Shown here: positions 35,502 through 43,253 of the stretch, in pieces | How positions within the stretch are numbered: position 1 is the stretch's first letter | Layout: each line of letters starts with the position of its first letter | DNA from: Opitutia bacterium | GTDB taxonomy: Bacteria; Verrucomicrobiota; Verrucomicrobiia; Opitutales; T3Sed10-336 | Assembly (NCBI GenBank): GCA_003566885.1 | Contig: PXBO01000034.1 | Span: 1-55,548, forward strand | Reading direction: 5' to 3' | DNA length: 55,548 nucleotides | Position numbers and translations under genes: made by a program | Notes under the pieces: model-generated | The model's input: the letters and a program-made list of their open reading frames with translations, nothing else | Database searches by the model: none | What the model was told of the DNA's origin: nothing

Positions 35502-38081
35502 TCAATCCCCGGCCGGATTAAGGGTCGTTTCGGCGGCTTTCAGTCCGGGCGAATCGGCCCGGATGATGGCGGGCTCCTCGTTCTTCGCCGGAATCCGCAC
35601 AATGGCGAGGGCGAAACCGTTGAAGGTGTCCCGTTCGGGGGATGCGAATGGCACGTGACTGGTGGGGTCGCCGTTGTCGGTGGCGCTCAGTTCGGCGGGG
35701 CCGGAGACGGTGAACGTTACCGGAAGCTTTGCCTGCGGTACGAGCTTTCCCGAGGCGTCGAGCACGGAGGCGGTCACGAACGCCAGTTGGTGTTGTGCAT
35801 GGGCATCCGTCCTTCGCGCACGTTCCACACTCAGCCGAAGCACCGCCGCCGGGCCCGCGGTGTGCTGAACGTTTTCCGCCCAGGTTTTGCCGTCTTTGAA
35901 GGCGATTACCTTCAGTTCGCCCGGTTCGTAGACCACGTCGTCCCAGCGCAGCCGATACGTGAACGGGTCCTTCTTCCGGCGACCCAGTGAGCGACCGTTG
36001 AGAAACAGTTCGGCTTCATCACCGGACGTGTAAACGTGCACCGGAGTGACCTCGCCTTCGCGTCCGGGCCACGTCCAGTGCGGGACCAGGTGGGCTGTGG
36101 GGTGGTCGGGACGCCAGCGTGCCTGGTAGAGATAAAACCGGTCTTTTTTAAAGCCGGCCAAATCGATGATGCCGAAATAGGAACTGCGGGAGGGAAAGGT
36201 TTTTAGCCCCATCTCCGCCAACTCCTTTTCCGCCCGGGCCTTCTGCTCCGGGTCGGAGAAGTTCAGCAGGTTGGTGCTGTCGGAGTTGTAGGGCGTCGGT
36301 TCTCCCAGGTAATCGAATCCGGTCCAGACGAATTCCCCCAGAGACGTCGGATTGCGGTCCTGGGCCGCGAACTCCACATCGGGCGCCGTTGCCCAGCCGG
36401 GGGCGTAGAGGTCGTAGGAACTCACCTGGAAATTGGCTCGTCCGTCGGCCTTGTCGTCCGACACTGGGAAAACGTACTCTCCGCGCGAACTTACGGTGGA
36501 GGCGGTTTCGCTGCCGTAAAAGGGGATGTCACGGTGACGCCGGACGAAGTCTTCGTACTCGTGGGGTTTGTAGTTGAATCCGTAAACGTCCATCGTGTGC
36601 TGGAAGCCGTTGCGGCAGGATTCGGGAATGTTGCAGCCGACGGTGATCGGACGCGTGGGGTCTTCCGATTTTATGATGGCGGCCAGGCGACGCGACGTCT
36701 CCGCGCCTTCAGGTTTGGCCTGTTCGGCGATCTCGTTGCCCGAACTCCAAAGGATCACGCAGGGGTGATTGCGATCCCGGCGGACCATGGCGCGAAGGTC
36801 GGCTTCGTGCCAGTCGGGGAAAAGCCGGTGGTAGTCGTTCGGTTTTTTGGAATAGGCCCAGGTGTCGAAGGCTTCGTCGATTACCAGAAGCCCGCGCCGG
36901 TCGCAGGAGTCGAGCAACTCGGGCGCCGGCGGGTTGTGGGTGGTGCGGATGGCGTTGACGCCCATTTCCTGCAGGAGGTCCAATTGACGTTCCATCGCGT
37001 CCAAATGGAGTGCCGCACCCAGTGCCCCCAGGTCGTGGTGCTGGCAGACCCCGTTCAGGCGAAGCGGTTCGCCGTTCAGCAGCAAGCCTTTGGCCGGATC
37101 AACTGCGATCGTGCGGAGGCCGAAAGGCGTTTCGCAACGGTCCAAAACGACGCCGTCTCGTTCGATGCTGGTGATGGCGAGATAACGGTTGGGGGAAGCC
37201 GTGCTCCAGAGGGCGGGCCGCGAAATGGCGGCGGAGGCGGTTTGGATGGAGGGTTCGCCGGCTTTTATGTCGACGGATTCCGGTCCGTTGGTCGCGACCG
37301 GCTTGCTCTCGGGACGACCGTTCTCGTCGAGGGCGAAAAATTCGGTTTTGACGTTTACGGTGACGTCGCTGTTCTCCGTGTTGCGTACGGTGGTCGCGAC
37401 TTCGATCCGTGCCTTTTCCAGATTCACTTCCGGGGTGGTGATGCCGACCCCCCACTGGTCGATATGCACCGGGGCGTTTCGGACCAGCCAGACGTTGCGG
37501 TAAATTCCGCCGCCCGGATACCACCGTGAGGAATCCGGAGGATTGTCCAGTCGTACAGCGATGACATTGCTCCCGTTGAGATTGAGGTGAGGGGTCAGGT
37601 CGATGCGAAACGAGGCGTATCCGTAGGGCCATCCGCCGGCGAACCGGCCGTTGACCCACAGCAGGGCATGGGACATGGCGCCGTCGATGTCGAGATACCA
37701 GCGGTCGTCATCCGCCCCGGCGAGGAGGCGAAATGTTTTGCGGTACCAGGCGACCCCCCACCATTGAAGTTTGCCCGTTTCGCCGGGATGCTCCTGACGG
37801 AAAGGGCCTTCCACACCCCAGTCGTGCGGCAGCGAAAGCTCCCGCCAGGGGGAATCGTCGAAATCCGCCTGGGCGCGGAGGGGTGAGGGCGGGGGCGCGT
37901 CCGGCGAAACCGTCGGCACTTCCCGCCAGGGGTTTGCGGTGGGAAGGAGATGCCGGCGCATCGTGTCGTATGCCAGGTTGCAGCCATCCGCGACGGGCTC
38001 TTGGACCAGGTCAAAACGCCAGTCGCGGTTGAAAGAATGTCGGTCGCGGGGATTTCCGGAATTGATATGGCTGGTAGTCAT
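35502..38081 (-). CDS. GH2 family beta-galactosidase
   Basis: The 859-residue protein has the GH2 layout: sugar-binding jelly roll (LPHDWGVEGPF), immunoglobulin-like domain, TIM barrel and C-terminal beta domains. The acid/base is Glu450 in WSSGNEIAEQ and the nucleophile is Glu525 in FYGSETAST. GVCQHHDLGALGAA and NAIRTTHNPPAPELLD are typical of beta-galactosidases with a DUF4982-type tail. There is no signal peptide. Beta-galactosidase is most likely; beta-glucuronidase and beta-mannosidase in the same family are less likely. Confidence 0.85.
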   Translation of the reverse strand: MTTSHINSGNPRDRHSFNRDWRFDLVQEPVADGCNLAYDTMRRHLLPTANPWREVPTVSPDAPPPSPLRAQADFDDSPWRELSLPHDWGVEGPFRQEHPGETGKLQWWGVAWYRKTFRLLAGADDDRWYLDIDGAMSHALLWVNGRFAGGWPYGYASFRIDLTPHLNLNGSNVIAVRLDNPPDSSRWYPGGGIYRNVWLVRNAPVHIDQWGVGITTPEVNLEKARIEVATTVRNTENSDVTVNVKTEFFALDENGRPESKPVATNGPESVDIKAGEPSIQTASAAISRPALWSTASPNRYLAITSIERDGVVLDRCETPFGLRTIAVDPAKGLLLNGEPLRLNGVCQHHDLGALGAALHLDAMERQLDLLQEMGVNAIRTTHNPPAPELLDSCDRRGLLVIDEAFDTWAYSKKPNDYHRLFPDWHEADLRAMVRRDRNHPCVILWSSGNEIAEQAKPEGAETSRRLAAIIKSEDPTRPITVGCNIPESCRNGFQHTMDVYGFNYKPHEYEDFVRRHRDIPFYGSETASTVSSRGEYVFPVSDDKADGRANFQVSSYDLYAPGWATAPDVEFAAQDRNPTSLGEFVWTGFDYLGEPTPYNSDSTNLLNFSDPEQKARAEKELAEMGLKTFPSRSSYFGIIDLAGFKKDRFYLYQARWRPDHPTAHLVPHWTWPGREGEVTPVHVYTSGDEAELFLNGRSLGRRKKDPFTYRLRWDDVVYEPGELKVIAFKDGKTWAENVQHTAGPAAVLRLSVERARRTDAHAQHQLAFVTASVLDASGKLVPQAKLPVTFTVSGPAELSATDNGDPTSHVPFASPERDTFNGFALAIVRIPAKNEEPAIIRADSPGLKAAETTLNPAGD

Positions 38082-38314
38082 GGCAGGTGGGACGTAAACC
38101 GCTCACAATAATAAATAGGGGTCAATCTGAAATCGGTGCTGCTGAACGAAACGCCGGATTGCTAATGAACACCATGAGCGATTCTGTCAATCTTCGGTCC
38201 GCTGGCTCCGGTTGCCAAACAGGGTATTCGGGGCTTACGTCTCTAAGGTAGATCCAGGGTCGGTGTTGATGTGTCGCACTGGACCCATAACCCTAACTTC
38301 CAGACAGGCCAGAC

Positions 38315-39070
38315 ATGATGAAACGACCGATGAAACAACGGTTGCCTAGGTTCCGTGCAGGCGGCTTCACGTTGATTGAACTTCTTACTGTTATCGCCAT
38401 CATCGGCATCCTCGCCTCGATCCTGATACCCGTGGTGTCGCGGGTTCGCGAGTCCGCCCGTAACTCCGAGTGTGTCTCCAATGTGCGGCACTGGGGTCAG
38501 GCATTGCTAATGTATGCCGAGGAAAATGATGGAGTTTACCACATTCGCAAGCAGTGGGACGCCCGGCCCGAAACGGACGGTGGCTTGGGTGAAGGACCGG
38601 ACGGGACTGCCGGATTCGGGGTGGCATCCTGGGCGTCTGCGACGAGCGATTACAATAAGTATCATCTAACACTGGGACGCGGTGCAATCGACTATCGCAA
38701 CTGTCCTCTCGAGCAGCCCGGTTCGATCTCCTACGGCGTAATATGGCCTACGATCAATGGCGTTGAGCCGTCCCTGGCCCGGGGAGTGCCGGTGGCTTCC
38801 GCCGTGGATCCCAGCGGTTTGATGATGTTGGTGGATACCACGAGATGGGGCAATGACAACACCTTCTCCATTCGCGGAATGGGGGGCACCCGTGCGGCAA
38901 CGCCGGTCGCCAACATGAATCGCGGTGAGTATCTCGAGCGCCGGCACCGGGGAAATATGAATGCGGTTTTTGCCGACGGGCATGTGAAAATGGTTTACTG
39001 GGATGAACGGGAGCCGAACGACGGGCAATCGTTTGTCGCTCAATGGGATCGTTGGACCAGAATCCGGTGA
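38315..39070 (+). CDS. type II secretion/type IV pilin-like protein with H-X9-DG motif
   Basis: The 251-residue protein begins with a basic leader and the prepilin peptidase site GGFTLIELLTVIAIIGILAS, where the hydrophobic helix also acts as anchor. A globular domain follows and ends in H-RGNMNAVFA-DG, the H-X9-DG motif of PVC-group pseudopilins. Such genes are numerous and scattered in these bacteria, and their assembly role is unclear. It stands alone between divergent and convergent glycoside hydrolase genes. It ends 66 bases before a bidirectional terminator. Confidence 0.88.
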   Translation: MMKRPMKQRLPRFRAGGFTLIELLTVIAIIGILASILIPVVSRVRESARNSECVSNVRHWGQALLMYAEENDGVYHIRKQWDARPETDGGLGEGPDGTAGFGVASWASATSDYNKYHLTLGRGAIDYRNCPLEQPGSISYGVIWPTINGVEPSLARGVPVASAVDPSGLMMLVDTTRWGNDNTFSIRGMGGTRAATPVANMNRGEYLERRHRGNMNAVFADGHVKMVYWDEREPNDGQSFVAQWDRWTRIR

Positions 39071-39129
39071 ACCGGGATTGAGTTTTGCTCCACCGGTTCC
39101 CGCCGGTTGGAGTTAGGGTGTGGTAAGAT

Positions 39130-39167
39130 AAAAAAGCCGCGACAATCCAAGGTTGTCGCGGTTTTTT
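39130..39167. terminator. bidirectional intrinsic terminator
   Basis: CCGCGACAA (39137-39145) and TTGTCGCGG (39153-39161) form a perfect 9-bp stem with a 7-base loop. It is flanked by AAAAAA (39130-39135) on the left and TTTTTT (39162-39167) on the right. It can serve both the pseudopilin gene on the plus strand and the GH43 gene on the minus strand. Confidence 0.92.
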
Positions 39168-39195
39168 ATTGACCGTGATGATGCAATATCCGGTT

Positions 39196-40227
39196 CTATT
39201 TTTCGTCGGAAATCGGCGGTTTGGCCAGCGGCTCACCAGCGGCGGGCCAGGCCTCCTCATCCCAGTTGAGCGGTCGGATCTGCAGCGTGGGGATCCCGTT
39301 GTTTCTCGCATCGTAGAAGTGATGCACCAGGTAAGTTCGGTCGCCGTCGATCAGGACCGAGTTGTGCCCCGGGCCGCGTATCCGGTCGCCGTCTCCCTGG
39401 ATAACGAGGTCCGCGTGCCCTTCCAGCATCGGGTTGCCCTCGCGGTCGACATAGGGGCCCTCCACTGATTCGGCGCGGCCCACCCGGATGTTGTAGGTGC
39501 TTTCGACTCCCCGGCAGCAGTGGTCGTAGGAAACAAACAGGTAGAAGTGATCCCGGTAATTGATCAGGTAGGGAGCTTCGATCGAACGTTGGACCGGACG
39601 ACGGGCGATTGACCTTTCCTCGGAGCCCTCTATCGGCTTGCCGGTTTCATAATCCAGCGGCAACAGCATGATTCCGGCCGGTTCGCGGTTCCCCCAATGG
39701 AATGAACCCCAGGTCAGCCAGGGCTGGCCTTCAGCGTCGAGCACCACGGCCGCGTCAATGGCGTTGTATCCGGTCTGTCCCCGGTGCGATTCAACCACTT
39801 TGCCATGATCGGTCCAACCGTAGTCCGAACTATCCGGATCGAGAGTCTTCGAGGTGGCCAATCCGATCACGGACCTTTGGCTTCCGAAAGTGGATACGCT
39901 GTAGTAGAGGTGAAAACGCTCGTTGAAATAGGCGACGCCCGGAGCCCAGGGAAAGACCGCCCCTTCAATTTCCTCCGCCGCCCAGGGCGGAACATCCTCC
40001 TCGAAAACGCGTCCGGTCAATTCCCAGGTGACCAGGTCTTGGGAAGTCCGGATGGGGACCCCGTGACCGGTGGAGAAAATATAATAAGTATCGCCCTCTT
40101 TGACGATTTCCGGGTCATGCACATGGATGATGTCGCCCTGCTGGGCGGAAACTGACGAAAAAGCGAGGCAACCGGACGCGGCTGATGCCAGGATGAGAGA
40201 CCTTTTGCTGGAGCGTGGTTTAGGCAT
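39196..40227 (-). CDS. secreted GH43 arabinan endo-1,5-alpha-L-arabinosidase
   Basis: The 343-residue five-bladed propeller enzyme has a signal peptide (residues 1-28, cleavage near VSA-QQ). It carries the GH43 catalytic triad: base Asp38 in HDPEIV, Asp158 in NAIDAAVVLD and acid Glu217 in IEAPYLI. GPGHNSVLIDG near the C-terminus is typical of arabinanases, which cut alpha-1,5-arabinan side chains of pectin. It is divergent from the PL26-like gene, across a 222-base spacer holding two inverted repeats. Confidence 0.88.
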   Translation of the reverse strand: MPKPRSSKRSLILASAASGCLAFSSVSAQQGDIIHVHDPEIVKEGDTYYIFSTGHGVPIRTSQDLVTWELTGRVFEEDVPPWAAEEIEGAVFPWAPGVAYFNERFHLYYSVSTFGSQRSVIGLATSKTLDPDSSDYGWTDHGKVVESHRGQTGYNAIDAAVVLDAEGQPWLTWGSFHWGNREPAGIMLLPLDYETGKPIEGSEERSIARRPVQRSIEAPYLINYRDHFYLFVSYDHCCRGVESTYNIRVGRAESVEGPYVDREGNPMLEGHADLVIQGDGDRIRGPGHNSVLIDGDRTYLVHHFYDARNNGIPTLQIRPLNWDEEAWPAAGEPLAKPPISDEK

Positions 40228-40300
40228 AGTAGATGATGTTTACCGGTGATTTGGGAAAATCGGATTGCGTGACAGTGGAAACGTACAAGGGAAGGTGACG

Positions 40301-40399
40301 AAGGCAAGCAAGCGGTGTACTCTTGCCTTTCCGACACGGGCAACCGATTGATCTGACAGTCAGAGTAACAACTCGCGGCCTTGCCTCCGCGGCAGGGCC
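40301..40399. promoter_or_regulatory. paired inverted repeats between divergent GH43 and PL26-like genes
   Basis: AAGGCAAG (40301-40308) pairs with CTTGCCTT (40322-40329). GGCCTTGCC (40377-40385) pairs with GGCAGGGCC (40391-40399) with one G-T wobble. Both share a CTTGCC core. They lie in the 222-base divergent spacer, where promoters for both genes must be. Operator or transcript-structure roles are possible; no T-tract marks them as terminators. Confidence 0.35.
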
Positions 40400-40449
40400 C
40401 CCGATAATGATACCTTCCTGTACACTCGTTTTTTTCAGCCCTCGAAGTC

Positions 40450-43221
40450 ATGCCATCCTCCCGTTTCAGTCGCCGCGATTTTGTCAAGGCCGGGGCTCTC
40501 GCCGCAGCCGGGTTTCCTTTGTCCGGTTTTTCCGCATCCATGGGATCGAGGGCCGAGTCGCCGGACGCTTCCTCCATGGAACCGGCTCGTGGTCCCGTTG
40601 CTTCCGATCAGGCCCGGCTTCGATGGTTGGATGGGGGCATTCCGGAGATCCGACCCGGTACCACCTGGGGGGTTCCCTGGCCCCGGGGAGCCCACCGGCC
40701 GGGCACGCCGTTTGCCGTAAAGGGTGGGAACGGAGAGGCGGTGCCCTCGCAAACCTGGCCACTGGGTTACTGGCCTGATGGTTCCTTGAAATGGACGGCT
40801 CACGCGGTGGCCGCCGGGGATGGCGGGTCGGAGCAGTTGACGGTGAACGCGGGAGAAGAACCCGCGGCGCCGGACAATCCAGTGCGGGTGACCGAGGCGG
40901 AGAGCTTTGTCGAGGTGGATACCGGTGTGGTGGTCGCCCGTATCCCCAGAAACGGCCGGTCGATTGTGGAATCCATCACCCGCAATGGGCAGGTCGCGGC
41001 CCGCGGGGGGGAACTGGTCGCCCTGCGACAGGGAGATCCGGACCAGTTGGAGGAAACCCGGGTGGAACGATTTGCCGGGGAAATTTCGTCCGTGACCATT
41101 GAGCAGGACGGCCCGGTGCGGGCGGTGGTCAAAATCGCCGGGTCCCACCGTTTGGCCGGAGGAGAGCGTTCCTGGCTTCCCTTTGTCCTGCGACTGTATT
41201 TCTACGCCGGAGGCGATTCCGCCCGGATAGTTCATTCTTTTGTTTTCGACGGTGACGAGAATCAGGATTTTATCCGGGGCCTCGGTCTCAGGTTTAAGAC
41301 CCCGCTGCGCGATGAACCGCACAACCGCCATGTGCGTCTGGTGGGTGACGGCCACGGGCTCTTTGCGGAGGCCGTGCGCGGTCTTACCGGCCTGCGCCGC
41401 GACCCCGGCCGGGAGGTGAGGGCGGCCCAGGTGGCGGGACTTCCTACCGGACCGGCGGAGGAATTTGCCCCGACGGTGTCAGGACGGCTCGATCTTATAC
41501 CGGCCTGGGGAGACTTCACCCTGTCCCAGCTTTCGGCCGACGGATATCAGATCCGCAAGCGCACCCGCGCCGGGCACGGCTGGATTCCAGCCGGGGCGGG
41601 GCGCCGTGCCGGCGGGCTGGCTTGCCTGGGCGGCGTTTCCGGCGGCCTCGCACTGGGAATGCGTGATTTCTGGCAGAAACATCCCACCCAGATCGACATT
41701 CGCCATGCCGATACGGATACCGGCGAGATCACGCTCTGGCTTTGGTCGCCCGATGCTCCGGCGATGGATATCCGTTTTTACCACGATGGTATGGGCATGG
41801 AGACCCACCAGCAGGAACTCGAGGGACTGCAGATTACCTATGAGGATTACGAGGAGGGGTTTGGGACACCTCATGGCAAGGCGCGGACCACTGAGCTCAT
41901 GCTCTGGGCCTATGGCGCCACCCCGCCCGCCGAAGACATTGTCGGGATGGCGGACGCAGTGCGCAATCCGCCGCTGATCGTCGCGGCGCCGGAGCATATG
42001 CTCTCGGCCGGCGTTTTCGGTCCCTGGAGCCTCCCCGACCGTTCGCATCCACTGAAGCGCGACGTCGAGCTGATGCACGACCGGATGCTGGCCTCGTGGA
42101 TGGAACAGGTCGAGCAGCACCGCTGGTATGGGTTCTGGGACTACGGAGATTTCATGCACAGCTACGATCCGGACCGTCATTGCTGGCGCTACGATGTCGG
42201 GGGCTTTGCCTGGGCCAACTCGGAACTGTCCCCGGATCTATGGCTCTGGTACGCCTTCCTCCGATCCGGAAGGGCGGACGTATTTCGGCTGGCCGAAGCG
42301 ATGACCCGTCACACCGGGGAGACCGACGTTTATCACCTGGGACGATTCAAGGGTCTGGGAACCCGGCACAACGTTCAGCACTGGGGATGCAGCGCCAAAC
42401 AGGTGCGCATCAGCACCGCCGCGTATCGACGAATCTATTACTTTCTCACCGCCGACGAGCGGGTCGGCGACCTGATGCGCGATCTCGTCGATTCCGACCG
42501 GGCGTTTACCATTCTGGATCCCATCCGCAAGATCCGGCAAGGACCTCCTCCTTCCACCGACCTGGAGGAGTTGAGTATCGGCCTGGGAACGGACTGGGGG
42601 TCGCTGGCGGCCGCTTGGCTGACCGAGTGGGAACGGACGGGTGACACGGAGATCCGTGACAAACTGGTCAACTCCATGCGCACCCTCGGAGTGCTTCAGC
42701 ATGGTTTTTTCACTTCGAACGCGACCTTTAATTCCCTGACCGGGGAATTCACTCCTCCCGAGCGCCCCGGTCACGGTGTTTCCCATCTGAGCGCGGTTTT
42801 CGGTCTGGTGGAAATTGCCGCCGAGTTGATCGATCTGGTGGACGAGCCCGGGTTCGAACGGGCTTGGGTCCAGTACTGTAGAATGTTCAACGCGACCGGA
42901 GATGAACAGGAGGAGGAACTCGGATTCCGTCTCGGCAACCTCAATCTCGGACAGGCGCACAGTCGACTCACCGCTTATGCCGGCGTTCGACGAAACGAGC
43001 CGGAGTTGAAAAGGCGTGCCTGGCGGGAATTCCTCGGCGGCGCCGCCGGACTGCGCTTGATGCACGATCGAGAGTTTCTCCGGATCACCGGACCCGATTC
43101 GCTCAATCCCATAGCTGAAACCCCCTGGATGTCGACCAACGCCTCTTCCCAATGGGGGTTGGCGGCGATCCAGGTGCTGGCCATGGCCGGTGATTACGCT
43201 CCGGATTCCGACCCGACTTGA
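40450..43221 (+). CDS. Tat-exported PL26/YetA-like exo-rhamnogalacturonan lyase family protein
   Basis: The 923-residue protein has a twin-arginine signal (SRRDFVK, residues 7-13, then AGALAAAGFPLSG). It then shows the layout of the PcRGLX/YetA family: an N-terminal RIFT-barrel-like domain (GGIPEIRPGTTWGVPWPRG), a central beta domain and an (alpha/alpha)6 barrel with WRYDVGGFAWANSE and HLGRFKGLGTRHNVQHWG. Characterised relatives cleave rhamnogalacturonan I exolytically by beta-elimination. The catalytic residues are not assigned here. It is followed immediately by a sugar symporter gene. Family assignment is fairly firm; activity is inferred. Confidence 0.72.
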   Translation: MPSSRFSRRDFVKAGALAAAGFPLSGFSASMGSRAESPDASSMEPARGPVASDQARLRWLDGGIPEIRPGTTWGVPWPRGAHRPGTPFAVKGGNGEAVPSQTWPLGYWPDGSLKWTAHAVAAGDGGSEQLTVNAGEEPAAPDNPVRVTEAESFVEVDTGVVVARIPRNGRSIVESITRNGQVAARGGELVALRQGDPDQLEETRVERFAGEISSVTIEQDGPVRAVVKIAGSHRLAGGERSWLPFVLRLYFYAGGDSARIVHSFVFDGDENQDFIRGLGLRFKTPLRDEPHNRHVRLVGDGHGLFAEAVRGLTGLRRDPGREVRAAQVAGLPTGPAEEFAPTVSGRLDLIPAWGDFTLSQLSADGYQIRKRTRAGHGWIPAGAGRRAGGLACLGGVSGGLALGMRDFWQKHPTQIDIRHADTDTGEITLWLWSPDAPAMDIRFYHDGMGMETHQQELEGLQITYEDYEEGFGTPHGKARTTELMLWAYGATPPAEDIVGMADAVRNPPLIVAAPEHMLSAGVFGPWSLPDRSHPLKRDVELMHDRMLASWMEQVEQHRWYGFWDYGDFMHSYDPDRHCWRYDVGGFAWANSELSPDLWLWYAFLRSGRADVFRLAEAMTRHTGETDVYHLGRFKGLGTRHNVQHWGCSAKQVRISTAAYRRIYYFLTADERVGDLMRDLVDSDRAFTILDPIRKIRQGPPPSTDLEELSIGLGTDWGSLAAAWLTEWERTGDTEIRDKLVNSMRTLGVLQHGFFTSNATFNSLTGEFTPPERPGHGVSHLSAVFGLVEIAAELIDLVDEPGFERAWVQYCRMFNATGDEQEEELGFRLGNLNLGQAHSRLTAYAGVRRNEPELKRRAWREFLGGAAGLRLMHDREFLRITGPDSLNPIAETPWMSTNASSQWGLAAIQVLAMAGDYAPDSDPT

Positions 43222-43253
43222 TGCCGTACACAGATTCATCACCACACTTTTAT

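Noticed and set aside
38082-38314. Search for tRNA, riboswitch or other RNA in the 233-base GH2-pseudopilin spacer
   Set aside because: No cloverleaf, terminator or known riboswitch core could be recognised. Only the two divergent promoters are expected there.
40236-40252. Possible LacI-type operator (TTTACCGGTGA) before the GH43 gene
   Set aside because: Only the central ACCGGT is symmetrical, and no second copy was seen before the other glycan genes.
40403-40412. GATAATGATA resembling half of a Fur box
   Set aside because: The following bases do not continue the Fur consensus and the downstream gene is a pectin lyase, not an iron gene. It is more likely promoter DNA. The iron operon itself shows no such site.
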